Assembly (NCBI RefSeq): GCF_014138045.1
Contig: NZ_JACGXA010000001.1
Span: 2,279,001 to 2,343,000 of the forward strand
Direction of reading: 5' to 3'
DNA length: 64,000 nucleotides
From: Nocardioides ginsengisegetis
Lineage (GTDB): Bacteria; Actinomycetota; Actinomycetes; Propionibacteriales; Nocardioidaceae
The notes under the pieces: generated by a model
Told to the model about the DNA's origin: nothing
Seen by the model: the letters and a program-made list of their open reading frames with translations, nothing else
The model's database searches: none
Made by a program: the position numbers and the translations under genes
Shown here: positions 22,720 to 30,892 of the stretch, in pieces
Layout: each line of letters opens with the position of its first letter
Numbering within the stretch: position 1 is the first letter of the stretch

Positions 22720-23334
22720 TCAGTGGTGGGTGTGCTTGCTGGTGTGCGTATTGGTGTGCTTGGAGGGGCTCTTGTGGTCCTTGTGACTGTTGTGGCCATT
22801 CTGGTGGCTGGAGGTGGCCCCGGCGTTGTCCGACGCGCCGGTCGTGGCGTCAGCCGGCGGGTCGACGTACGTCGGGGTCGGCGTGAGCACCGGCGGCTTC
22901 GGCGGGACGGCGGGCCAGATCGGCTGGCCGTCGGCCGGGCTGGAGACGAACGGTGCGCCGCTGACCTTGCCGCTGCGCAGGTCGAGGAAGAGCGGGTTGT
23001 GCGGGTAGACCATGCCCATCCGGCGGGCCTGGTCGGCCACGCGCTGCGGGGAGCGGAGCTCGTCGAGCTCCATCTTCAGCGTGAGCTGGCGAGCCGACAG
23101 GGTGCTGGCCTGGTTCTCCAGCGCGGTCGTGGCGAACGCCGCCTGCTGCATGGAGGTGTTGAAGAGGAGCAGGCCGATGACGCCACCGAGCAGCACCAGG
23201 CTGACCAGGGCGACGAAGGGCATGCGGGGGGCGCGGACGCGTCGTCGCGGCACCACCGTGAGCCGGGCGCGCTCGACGGCCGCCTCGGCGATGCGCGGCA
23301 TGCGCTGGCGGAACTGAACGGCGGGACTGCTCAT
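22720..23334 (-). CDS. ftsL: FtsL-like septum protein with His-rich C-terminal tail
   Basis: The protein has 204 residues and occupies the ftsL position between rsmH and ftsI. It has a basic N-terminus, one transmembrane helix (FVALVSLVLLGGVIGLLLF) and a heptad-like coiled coil (TALENQASTLSARQ, LKMELDELRSPQRV). Known FtsL forms a complex with FtsQ and FtsB and activates FtsW-FtsI. A Pro-rich region follows, then a tail of about 30 residues with 10 histidines in which His alternates with Lys, Ser, Thr and Asn. The tail is extracytoplasmic by topology. The start overlaps the rsmH stop by one base (TGATG). Confidence 0.85.
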   Translation of the reverse strand: MSSPAVQFRQRMPRIAEAAVERARLTVVPRRRVRAPRMPFVALVSLVLLGGVIGLLLFNTSMQQAAFATTALENQASTLSARQLTLKMELDELRSPQRVADQARRMGMVYPHNPLFLDLRSGKVSGAPFVSSPADGQPIWPAVPPKPPVLTPTPTYVDPPADATTGASDNAGATSSHQNGHNSHKDHKSPSKHTNTHTSKHTHH

Positions 23335-24323
23335 CACGCTTCTCCTCTTCTGCGGGTCGGGCCGCTGGTGGGGCCGTCGGGTCGGACACGTTCGATGGCG
23401 CGCAGCCGGACGCTGGCCGCGCGGGGGTTCTCCTCGATCTCGCCGGCGTCGGCCTTCTCGCTGCCGCGGGTGACCAGGCGCAGGGCCGGCTCGCTCCCCT
23501 CGGGCACGAACGGCAGGTCCAGCGGCACGTCGCTCTTCGTGGCGGCGGTGAACGCCTGCTTGACCAGGCGGTCCTCCAGCGAGTGGTAGGACTCCACGAC
23601 GACCCGGCCACCGACGGCGATCGCCTCGATCGCGGCCGGCATCGCGCGGCGGAGCACGGCCAGCTCGTCGTTGACCTCCATGCGAAGGGCCTGGAAGGTG
23701 CGCTTGGCGGGGTGTCCCCCGGTGCGTCGCGCCGGCGCCGGGATCTCGGCGTACAGCAGCTCGACGAGGCGGCCCGACCGGCTCCACGGCTCGGCCTCGC
23801 GCTCGCGGACGATCGCGCGAGCGATCTTGGCGGCGAACTTCTCCTCGCCGTAGTCGCGCAGGATGCGGGTCAGGTCGCCGACGGCGTAGGTGTTCAGGAC
23901 GTCCGCGGCGGTCTGGCCGACGGTGCTGTCCATGCGCATGTCCAGCGGCGCGTCCTCGGCGTAGGCGAAGCCGCGCTCGCGGAGGTCGAGCTGCATGGAG
24001 GAGACGCCGAGGTCGAACAGGACCGCGTCCACGCTGGACCGGTTCAGGTCCGCAAGGACGTTCGGGATCTCGTCGTAGACGGCGTGGACGGGGGTGAACC
24101 GGTCACCAAAGGGCGCGAGGCGCTCGCCGGCCAGGGCCAGCGCGGCCGGGTCGCGGTCGACCCCGATCACGCGGGAGCCGGGGATCCGGGTCAGCACGGC
24201 CTCGCTGTGGCCGCCGAGGCCGAGCGTGGCGTCGATCATCGTCGCTCCGTCGTGCCCGAGTGCGGGCGCCAGAAGAGCGACGACCCGGTCGAGGAGGACC
24301 GGGACGTGGCGGGGGCTGCTCAT
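23334..24323 (-). CDS. rsmH: 16S rRNA (cytosine1402-N4)-methyltransferase RsmH (MraW)
   Basis: RsmH methylates C1402 of 16S rRNA in the ribosomal P site. The protein has 329 residues. The SAM-binding motif ([16 protein letters not shown]), [11 protein letters not shown] and the C-terminal EDRLVKQAF, with HSLE before it, are family marks. It lies in its conserved dcw position, between the small membrane ORF and ftsL. Confidence 0.97.
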   Translation of the reverse strand: MSSPRHVPVLLDRVVALLAPALGHDGATMIDATLGLGGHSEAVLTRIPGSRVIGVDRDPAALALAGERLAPFGDRFTPVHAVYDEIPNVLADLNRSSVDAVLFDLGVSSMQLDLRERGFAYAEDAPLDMRMDSTVGQTAADVLNTYAVGDLTRILRDYGEEKFAAKIARAIVREREAEPWSRSGRLVELLYAEIPAPARRTGGHPAKRTFQALRMEVNDELAVLRRAMPAAIEAIAVGGRVVVESYHSLEDRLVKQAFTAATKSDVPLDLPFVPEGSEPALRLVTRGSEKADAGEIEENPRAASVRLRAIERVRPDGPTSGPTRRRGEA

Positions 24324-24332
24324 GGTCGCGCC

Positions 24333-24470
24333 CTACCGGCCCAGGCTCGTCAGGACGAGGAACGCCGTGGCCAGGCCGAGCGAGGTCGCCGCCGAGAAGG
24401 CCATCACCGCGGCCGCCTCCCGGGCCTGGTGACGCACCCGGCGTACCGGTGCCACTGGCGTGATGCTCAT
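24333..24470 (-). CDS. Small single-pass membrane protein between mraZ and rsmH
   Basis: This short reading frame encodes 45 residues. A basic N-terminus (PVRRVRHQAREAAAV) leads into one hydrophobic segment (MAFSAATSLGLATAFLVLTS) that fills the C-terminal half, so the likely topology is N-in. The stop is 9 bases before the rsmH ATG, and it reads in the direction of the cluster. No clear SD precedes the ATG at 24470. I do not recognise the family. It is inferred to be real from its position, orientation and membrane-like composition. Confidence 0.5.
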   Translation of the reverse strand: MSITPVAPVRRVRHQAREAAAVMAFSAATSLGLATAFLVLTSLGR

Positions 24471-24670
24471 GAGTTCGACCCCGTTGTCTGCTGCTGCGCG
24501 AAACTGCGTGAAATGTGGTGATCCGCCGGACCAGGTCCCTGCCCGCTCCCTCGTGGGAAGTCGTCGTCTGGGGCCGGGGAAGGTGTCCCAGAAGACGGTC
24601 GGGGAGCGGGCCCGAGACCTCGTCCTGCGGATCGCTGTGCTGTTGTCCTCGGTGCTGCTGGCTGGGGTGT

Positions 24671-25102
24671 TCAGACCCCCGGGAAGACCTCTTCGCTGAG
24701 CTCGGAGAACTTCGTCTCCTGCTCCGCGCTGTACTGCTGCCACCTGGCCGGGTCCCAGATCTCGACCCGGTTCATCACCCCGATCACCACCACGTCCCGC
24801 TCGAGCGAGGCGTACTCGCGGAGCATCGGCGTGATCGTGATGCGGCCCTGCTTGTCCGGCTTCTCCTCCGAGGCTCCGGCGAACAGGAAGCGGGTGTAGT
24901 CCCGCGCCCCCTTCACCGTCACCGGCGCTTCCTGGGCCTTGCGGGTGAGCTCCATGAAATCGGCCATCGGCCAGACCGTGAGGCAGAACTCCTGCCCCCT
25001 GGTCACCACGAGCCCCTCCGCAAGCTGGTCCCTGAACTTCGCCGGGAGGAACAGCCGCCCCTTCTCGTCGAGCTTGGGGGTGTAGGTGCCCATGAAGAAC
25101 AT
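24671..25102 (-). CDS. mraZ: Transcriptional regulator MraZ
   Basis: MraZ is an AbrB-like ring-forming DNA-binding protein that controls the dcw operon and others. The protein has 143 residues, the normal length. It has two SpoVT-AbrB-like repeats, each with the family DxxGR/DKQGR signature: [18 protein letters not shown] and [16 protein letters not shown]. The ATG at 25102 has GGAGG 7 bases upstream. It is the first gene of the cluster, and its own upstream DNA has the binding-site array expected for autoregulation. A gap of about 200 bases to the next gene may carry RNA structure. Confidence 0.97.
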   Translation of the reverse strand: MFFMGTYTPKLDEKGRLFLPAKFRDQLAEGLVVTRGQEFCLTVWPMADFMELTRKAQEAPVTVKGARDYTRFLFAGASEEKPDKQGRITITPMLREYASLERDVVVIGVMNRVEIWDPARWQQYSAEQETKFSELSEEVFPGV

Positions 25103-25142
25103 CGAGCACCTCCACTCCCCCACCCTGAAACGGGCTGATCCT

Positions 25143-25186
25143 CCACTGCGCACCACTTTACTCCACTTCCCTCCACCGTCAACCAC
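25143..25186 (-). promoter_or_regulatory. MraZ box: five GTGG repeats with exact 10-bp period
   Basis: On the minus strand GTGG occurs at 25183-25186, 25173-25176, 25163-25166, 25153-25156 and 25143-25146, each exactly one DNA turn apart, mostly as GTGGAG. MraZ of E. coli and mycoplasmas is known to bind GTGG/TGGG-type repeats at 10-bp spacing. The array covers the predicted mraZ promoter, which fits repression by MraZ. Confidence 0.85.
25155..25182 (-). promoter_or_regulatory. mraZ / dcw operon promoter
   Basis: TTGACG (25177-25182, minus strand) and TAAAGT (25155-25160) are separated by 16 bases. Both elements sit inside the GTGG array, so MraZ bound there would exclude RNA polymerase. The transcript would have about a 45-base leader before the mraZ SD. 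Confidence 0.6.
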
Positions 25187-25331
25187 ATTCGCCCATGTCG
25201 TGAGCGTGTTTCCGGTGTTTCTCGCGGCCCTCTCCCCCGGACGCCGCGGGCCGTGGCTGGCCGCCTGCATCACGCGTTTGCGCAGGTCAGGGGCGGTACG
25301 GCGGTCGCCGTACCGCGGCCAGGGAGGGAAA

Positions 25332-25390
25332 GTGGAGCGCCGGTGGGGAGAACGGGCGCCGGCGGTGGGGGGAAGTGGAGCGAAAAGTGG
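25332..25390 (+). promoter_or_regulatory. Plus-strand GTGG cluster upstream of the MoxR operon
   Basis: GTGG occurs at 25332, 25343, 25365, 25375 and 25387, with spacings of 11, 22, 10 and 12 bases, close to multiples of the helix turn. The units (GTGGAGCG, GTGGGGAG, GTGGGGGG, GTGGAGCG, GTGGGGAA) resemble the MraZ boxes on the other side but are less regular. Confidence 0.4.
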
Positions 25391-25566
25391 GGAATCGAAT
25401 TCGTCGTCCGGGCCACGGGCCAAGAAACCGGGCAGCATCCGCAACCAAACCGTGATGGCGGGAGTCAGATGCAGTACGGCCAGGGGGCGCGTATGTTTCG
25501 CGCACGCCCTACCGTTGGATGCGTAGGGGTGGAGGCAGTTCTCGGGTGGCAGGGGAAGGATCGGGC

Positions 25567-26544
25567 GTGGATTCTGGGAGCACTGGCGGCGCGGACCTGG
25601 AGACGCTGGCACGCGTCGTCGGCAGGGTGCGGGCCAACATCGAGCGGGTCATCGAGGGGAAGCCGGACGTGGTCTCCTCGACACTGGTCGTGCTGCTCGC
25701 CGAGGGGCACCTGCTGATCGAGGACGTGCCAGGCGTCGGCAAGACGATGCTGAGCAAGGCGCTGGCGCGGAGCATCGACTGCTCGGTGCGGCGGATCCAG
25801 TTCACGCCGGACCTGCTGCCCTCCGACGTCACGGGTGTCTCGATCTTCAACCAGAACAGCCGGGAGTTCGAGTTCCGCCCGGGCGGCGTCTTCGCCAACA
25901 TCGTGGTCGGCGACGAGATCAACCGCGCCTCGCCCAAGACCCAGTCGGCGCTGCTGGAGTGCATGGAGGAGCGGCAGGTCACCGTCGACAACGCGACCTA
26001 CCAGCTCGACACGCCCTTCATGGTGATCGCGACCCAGAACCCCATCGAGATGGAGGGCACCTACGCCCTCCCCGAGGCGCAGCGCGACCGCTTCATGGCG
26101 CGCGTCTCGGTCGGCTATCCGGTCGAGGCCGCCGAGATCGCGATGCTCAACTCCCACACGGGCAGCAACCCGCTCGACGACCTCGAGCCGGTCACCGACG
26201 CCGCCGAGGTGCGCAAGCTCTCCCAGATCGTCGGCCAGGTCTACGTCTCCGAGGCCGTGCAGCGCTACGTCGTGCACCTGACCGCGGCCACCCGCCGGTC
26301 CGAGGAGCTCACGCTGGGCGCCTCGCCGCGGGCGACGCTGCACCTGGTCCGGGCCGCCAAGGCGATGGCGGCCATGCACGGGCGCGACTACGTCCTGCCC
26401 GATGACGTGCACACCCTCGCCCGCCCCGTCCTCGCGCACCGGCTGCTGCCGAGCGTCGAGGCCGCCATGAGCGGCCGCTCGACCTCGCAGATCCTCGACG
26501 GCATCGTCGCGGGCGTCCCGGTGCCCGAGGGGACCCGTGCGTGA
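25567..26544 (+). CDS. MoxR family AAA+ ATPase
   Basis: MoxR ATPases act as chaperone-like partners of DUF58 and VWA-domain proteins. The protein has 325 residues from the chosen GTG. The Walker A motif is [15 protein letters not shown], Walker B is [19 protein letters not shown], and sensor 1 is [18 protein letters not shown] stands 6 bases before the GTG at 25567. Other in-frame starts at 25519 (ATG) and 25546 (GTG) are possible; a -10-like TACCGT at 25510-25515 makes 25519 less likely. It overlaps the DUF58 gene by 8 bases. Confidence 0.93.
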   Translation: MDSGSTGGADLETLARVVGRVRANIERVIEGKPDVVSSTLVVLLAEGHLLIEDVPGVGKTMLSKALARSIDCSVRRIQFTPDLLPSDVTGVSIFNQNSREFEFRPGGVFANIVVGDEINRASPKTQSALLECMEERQVTVDNATYQLDTPFMVIATQNPIEMEGTYALPEAQRDRFMARVSVGYPVEAAEIAMLNSHTGSNPLDDLEPVTDAAEVRKLSQIVGQVYVSEAVQRYVVHLTAATRRSEELTLGASPRATLHLVRAAKAMAAMHGRDYVLPDDVHTLARPVLAHRLLPSVEAAMSGRSTSQILDGIVAGVPVPEGTRA

Positions 26545-27823
26545 GGCGCTTGCCGGGCTGACCGTCCGCGGACGGGCGTTCATCGCTGCGGGGATCACCG
26601 CGATCGTGTGCGCGATCGTCCTCGGCCAGCCCGCGCTGACCCGGGTCGGCGTGCTGGTGCTGGCCCTCCCGCTGGTCACGGCCGTCGTGCTGTCACGCAG
26701 CCGCTACAAGCTCGCGCTGGTCCGCACCGTCACCCCCCAGCTGGTCGCCGCCGGCCAGCCGGCCCGGGTCAACCTCGCCCTCACCAACGAGGGCCGCACG
26801 CCCAGTGGCGTGCTGCTGCTCGAGGACCACGTGCCCTACGTGCTGGGCACCCGCCCGCGCTTCGTGCTGGAGGGCATCGGCCACGGCTGGCGCCGGCACG
26901 TGACCTACCAGGTGCGCTCCGACGTCCGCGGCCGCTTCGACATCGGCCCGATGTCGGTGCGCGTCAGCGACCCCTTCGGGCTGATCGAGCTCGGGCGCGC
27001 CTTCCGCACCACCGTGCCGCTCACCGTCACGCCCCGCACCGTGCCGCTGCCCAACATCCCGCTCGGCGGCGCCTGGACCGGCTCCGGCGACAACCGCCCG
27101 CGGGCCTTCGCCACCGGCTCGGCCGAGGACGTCACCGTGCGCGAGTACCGCCGTGGCGACGACCTGCGGCGCGTGCACTGGCGCAGCTCGGCCCGGGTCG
27201 GCGAGCTGATGGTGCGCCGCGAGGAGCAGCCCTGGCAGTCGCGGGCCACGCTCTTCCTCGACAACCGGCTGCGCTCCCACCGTGGCCAGGGCATCGCCTC
27301 CTCCCTCGAGGCCGCGGTCTCCGCCGCCGCATCCATCGCGGTCCACCTCTCGCACCGCGGCTTCACCGTCCGACTCGTCACGGCAACGGGCGAGGACCCC
27401 AGCTCCGCCTGGCACTTCCGCGACGCGGACCTCAACACCGGCCCACTGCTCGAGGCGCTCGCCGTCGTCCAGGCCGTCCACCAGCCGCAGCTCGACACGG
27501 CCTGGCTCGCCGAGGGCACCCACGGGGGCCTGACCGTCGCGGTGTTCGGTGCCGTCGAGGCGATCGACGTACCCGTGATCAGGCGGATGCAGCTGCACGC
27601 CGGCTCCGCGATGGCCATCGCCCTCGACGTCGACGCCTGGGTCTCCCCGAACGCCGCGCCGGGCGACGCCTCCGGTGCGCTGGCCCAGCAGGGCTGGCGG
27701 GTCACGCCCCTGCGTCCCCGTGACCGGCTCGACTCCGTCTGGCAGGACCTCGGCCGCAGCGGGCCCACCTCCTCGATGGTCGGAGGGCTCGGCGCCCCGC
27801 CCGCACCCCAGGCGGCCCGATGA
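26537..27823 (+). CDS. DUF58 domain membrane protein
   Basis: The protein has 428 residues. Two hydrophobic segments near the N-terminus (about residues 15-50) are followed by a beta-rich region and the DUF58 signature EYRRGDDLRRVHWRSSAR (about residues 205-222), after which comes a VWA-like region. DUF58 proteins pair with MoxR ATPases and transglutaminase-like membrane proteins; the system's function is not established, though envelope assembly is suspected. GTG is the start. The gene overlaps moxR by 8 bases and the next gene by 4 (ATGA). Confidence 0.9.
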   Translation: MREALAGLTVRGRAFIAAGITAIVCAIVLGQPALTRVGVLVLALPLVTAVVLSRSRYKLALVRTVTPQLVAAGQPARVNLALTNEGRTPSGVLLLEDHVPYVLGTRPRFVLEGIGHGWRRHVTYQVRSDVRGRFDIGPMSVRVSDPFGLIELGRAFRTTVPLTVTPRTVPLPNIPLGGAWTGSGDNRPRAFATGSAEDVTVREYRRGDDLRRVHWRSSARVGELMVRREEQPWQSRATLFLDNRLRSHRGQGIASSLEAAVSAAASIAVHLSHRGFTVRLVTATGEDPSSAWHFRDADLNTGPLLEALAVVQAVHQPQLDTAWLAEGTHGGLTVAVFGAVEAIDVPVIRRMQLHAGSAMAIALDVDAWVSPNAAPGDASGALAQQGWRVTPLRPRDRLDSVWQDLGRSGPTSSMVGGLGAPPAPQAAR

Positions 27824-30210
27824 GCAGGATGCGCGGGGGCCTGGGCTCCCAGCTCTCGCTGGCCGGGGCCGCCGCCCTGACGACGTGGGTGGCGATGTGG
27901 TCGTGGCGCGGCTTCACGCAGATGCCCGGCCGCTTCCTCGGCCCGCTCTTCGTGCTCGCCGCACTCGTGGCCGGCGTCGGCGCCCTCGCCCGGTGGTGGC
28001 GGGCGCCCTGGTCGGCCGTCCTGGGCCTCCAGGCGCTCGTCGGCGGGATGGTCGCCTCCGCGATGCTGTGCGGCTCGCCGGTGCCCGTCGGCCCCGCGTA
28101 CCCACGGCTCTTCGACGCCTTCCGGGCCGCCGTCGACTCCTCGCAGACCTACGCCGCCCCGGTGCCGGCGCACGCGCCGGGCGTCCACCCCCTGCTGATC
28201 GCGGGCGGCCTCCTCTGCCTGCTGCTGGTCGACGCGCTCGCCTGCACGCTCCGCCGGGTGCCCCTGGCCGGGCTGCCGCTGCTGATGGTCTACAGCATCC
28301 CGGTGAGCCTGCTCGGAGGTGGCGTGACCTGGTGGGTCTTCGCCGCGACCGCCGCCGGCTTCCTCGGCCTGCTGTTCCTGCAGGAGAACGAGGCGGTGGC
28401 CCGCTGGGGCCGGCCGCTCGGCGAGGACCCCGCCACCGCGGACCCCACCGGCTTCGGGGTGCGCACCGGCGCGATCAAGACGAGCGCGACGACCATCGGT
28501 GGCGTGGCCACGGCCCTGGCGGTCTTCGTGCCGTTCCTGGTCCCGACCTTCGGCGTGCACCTGTTCAACCTCGGGCAGGGCCCCGGCGGGAACGACGAGA
28601 TCAGCATCGAGAACCCCATGACCGACCTGCGCCGCGACCTGGTGCGCGGCGCCGACTTCCCGGTCGTGCGGGTCACGACCGACGACCCGAACCCGTCGTA
28701 CCTCCGCATCTCGGTGCTCGACCGCTTCAACGACAACGAGTGGACGTCCGGCGACCGCACCGTCCCGACCAACAACCTGCCCGACGGCGACATGCCGCCG
28801 CTGCAGGGGGTCTCGTCCTCCGTAGCCCGCACGACCTACGACTACGACGTCACGATCGAGGACGCCTTCGACTCGACCTGGCTGCCCACGCAGTTCCCCA
28901 TCAGCCGCATCCAGGCCGACGGCGACTGGCGCTACGACACGGCGACGATGGACTTCATCGCCGGCGACAAGGACCTGACCACGGCAGGCATGCACTACAC
29001 GATGACCGCGGTGAAGCTGAACGTCGACGCCTCCGCGCTGGCGCTCGCGCCGTCGTCGGCCGGCCAGGTCAGCAAGGACTTCGTCCAGCTCCCCACCGGC
29101 ATCCCGGTGCTGGTGCGCCAGCTGGCGCAGGAGGTCACGCGGGAGGCGCCGAGCCGCTTCGAGAAGGGCGTCGCGCTGCAGCGCTGGTTCCGCGAGACCG
29201 GCGGCTTCACCTACGACCTGCACTCCGCCGTCGGCAACGGCACCGACGAGCTGGTCGCCTTCCTCAGCACCGGCGACGGCGGCCGCACCGGCTACTGCGA
29301 GCAGTTCGCCTCCGCCATGGCCGTGATGGCGCGGGAGCTCGGCATCCCCGCGCGGGTGGCCGTCGGCTTCCTGCTGCCGCACCAGGTCGGCCCGCAGACC
29401 TACGAGTACTCCTCCTACGACCTGCACGCCTGGCCCGAGCTGTTCTTCCCGGGCTCCGGCTGGGTGCGCTTCGAGCCGACCCCGTCCGAGCGGGCGCGGA
29501 CCGTGCCGTCGTACACCACCCAGGACGTGCCGGCCCTGGACCCGACCATCGGGTCGACGGCGGTCCCCCAGAACGACCAGCCGAGCCGCGGCTCCAGCAC
29601 CGAGGCGTCGGCGAGCCCCTCGGCCGACAAGGCGTCCGCCCAGGGCGACACGGCCGCCGCGTTCCCGTGGGCTCCCGTGGTCGGCGGCCTGGCCGCACTG
29701 GCGCTGGTCGCCGCGCTGCTGGTGCTGCCCCGCTTCCTGCGCCGTCGGCGCCGGCAGCTCCGGCTGGCCGGCGGGCCGGAAGAAGCCTGGGCCGAGCTGC
29801 GGGCGACCGCCCTGGACCTCGGCGTGCCCTGGCCCGAGGCCCGGTCCCCGCGCGAGACGCGGGACGTGCTGGTGGAGTTCCTCGGCGCCCCCGTCGGGTC
29901 CGGCGGCGACGAGCGGCCCGCCCACGGCCCGGCGGTCGCGCCGGGAGCGGTGCAGTGCCTGGACCGGATCGTGCGTGCCCTGGAGCTGCTGCGCTACGCC
30001 CGCGGGCGCGACGACGCCGGGTCAGCCGCGCTGCGGACCGAGGCCGAGACCTGCGTCGCCGCGCTCGAGGGTGGCGCGTCGCGGGGCGCCCGGCGCCGGG
30101 CCGAGTGGTGGCCGCGGTCGGTGCTCACCAAGGACGCACGTCGCGCGGTCGGCGTGGCACCGCGGCCGGAGCAGGCGAGGTACGGCGGGGTCGTCGACCA
30201 CGTCGGCTGA
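27820..30210 (+). CDS. TgpA-type transglutaminase-like membrane protein
   Basis: The protein has 796 residues. Five or six transmembrane helices fill residues 1 to about 250, followed by an extracytoplasmic transglutaminase-like domain, another helix near residue 615-640 and a cytoplasmic DUF4129-like tail. The catalytic Cys (TGYCEQFASAMA, Cys493) and His (DLHAWPELFF, His536) are present, and FEPTPS provides Glu552 where classical enzymes have Asp. It completes a MoxR-DUF58-TgpA operon by a 4-base overlap. The substrate is unknown; wall or surface protein modification is an inference. Confidence 0.9.
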   Translation: MSRMRGGLGSQLSLAGAAALTTWVAMWSWRGFTQMPGRFLGPLFVLAALVAGVGALARWWRAPWSAVLGLQALVGGMVASAMLCGSPVPVGPAYPRLFDAFRAAVDSSQTYAAPVPAHAPGVHPLLIAGGLLCLLLVDALACTLRRVPLAGLPLLMVYSIPVSLLGGGVTWWVFAATAAGFLGLLFLQENEAVARWGRPLGEDPATADPTGFGVRTGAIKTSATTIGGVATALAVFVPFLVPTFGVHLFNLGQGPGGNDEISIENPMTDLRRDLVRGADFPVVRVTTDDPNPSYLRISVLDRFNDNEWTSGDRTVPTNNLPDGDMPPLQGVSSSVARTTYDYDVTIEDAFDSTWLPTQFPISRIQADGDWRYDTATMDFIAGDKDLTTAGMHYTMTAVKLNVDASALALAPSSAGQVSKDFVQLPTGIPVLVRQLAQEVTREAPSRFEKGVALQRWFRETGGFTYDLHSAVGNGTDELVAFLSTGDGGRTGYCEQFASAMAVMARELGIPARVAVGFLLPHQVGPQTYEYSSYDLHAWPELFFPGSGWVRFEPTPSERARTVPSYTTQDVPALDPTIGSTAVPQNDQPSRGSSTEASASPSADKASAQGDTAAAFPWAPVVGGLAALALVAALLVLPRFLRRRRRQLRLAGGPEEAWAELRATALDLGVPWPEARSPRETRDVLVEFLGAPVGSGGDERPAHGPAVAPGAVQCLDRIVRALELLRYARGRDDAGSAALRTEAETCVAALEGGASRGARRRAEWWPRSVLTKDARRAVGVAPRPEQARYGGVVDHVG

Positions 30211-30250
30211 GGTCGGCTGAGGTCGGCCCAGGTCGGCTGGGGTCGGTCAG
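30201..30250. repeat. 10-bp tandem repeat (GGTCGGCTGA type)
   Basis: Five consecutive 10-base units, CGTCGGCTGA, GGTCGGCTGA, GGTCGGCCCA, GGTCGGCTGG and GGTCGGTCAG, span the stop codons of the transglutaminase gene and the convergent DUF3040 gene. The repeat contains the stop codon of the first gene. No hairpin is obvious. Confidence 0.85.
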
Positions 30251-30711
30251 AAGCCGTTGTTCTCGTCGCGGCGACGACGCCAGCGCTGCTCCATGCGCTC
30301 CATGAAGGGAGCGTGGGAGGGGCGGCGGTTGCGACGGCCACGGCCGGAGCGGCCGCCGTCGATGACGGTGAACCCGTGGGTCGCGTGACCGGCCGCGCGC
30401 GGATCGGGGTGGCCGTGCTGGACGGCCTGCTGGCTGCGGAGCGAGGTGACCGCGACGGTGGCGGAACCCAGCATGATCACGAAGCCGGCGATGCCGAGAG
30501 CCCAGAACTTGGGGTTGTCGCCGGACAGCACCGCACCGGCCATCAGGACCGCGACGCCGATCGCGAACACGACCCCCGCCACGATCGCGCGCCGACGGGC
30601 GGACCGTCGGAGCGAGGTGCCGCGCAGGGTGGAGGCGAGCTTGGGGTCCTCTTCGACGAGAGCGCGCTCCATCTGCTCGAGCAGTCGGAGCTCCTCTTCG
30701 GAGAGCGGCAC
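30247..30711 (-). CDS. DUF3040 domain membrane protein
   Basis: The protein has 154 residues. The N-terminal PLSEEELRLLEQMERALVEED is the DUF3040 signature (written here in parts: SEEELRLLEQ, ERALVEEDP). Two transmembrane helices follow (about residues 40-60 and 68-90), then a basic Arg-rich tail. Actinobacterial members occur near dcw genes (for example Rv2169c in M. tuberculosis). The function is unknown. GTG is the start, with GGGAGG 4-5 bases upstream. It converges on the transglutaminase operon. Confidence 0.9.
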   Translation of the reverse strand: MPLSEEELRLLEQMERALVEEDPKLASTLRGTSLRRSARRRAIVAGVVFAIGVAVLMAGAVLSGDNPKFWALGIAGFVIMLGSATVAVTSLRSQQAVQHGHPDPRAAGHATHGFTVIDGGRSGRGRRNRRPSHAPFMERMEQRWRRRRDENNGF

Positions 30712-30892
30712 CGGTCCTCCCTGGGTAGATGCGGGAAAGCCCGTCGACAGGTGTCGAAGTGGCTACCGTGCAGTCAAGTCTAGGCAGGGGCCGGGCATCT
30801 CGGTAGGCGGGTTGTGGAATTTCACCACCGAAGTGATGGACGAGTCTCGTCGCCCGGTGCTGGGGCGGGGTCAGGGCCGGGGTCCGGCACCG

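Larger units (their letters stand above)
25103..25566. other. Divergent intergenic region between mraZ and the MoxR operon
   Basis: No gene is seen in these 464 bases. The left part holds the mraZ promoter and GTGG array. The middle part (25332-25390) has a second, plus-strand cluster of GTGG(G/A)G sites. A TACCGT -10 candidate at 25510-25515 could serve the MoxR gene. The stretch is visibly less GC-rich than the flanking genes. Confidence 0.6.

Noticed and set aside
26905..29925. A 1006-codon minus-strand frame opposite DUF58 and the transglutaminase gene
   Set aside because: It is antisense, low complexity and without domain matches, while the plus-strand genes have catalytic motifs and 4-8 base overlaps.
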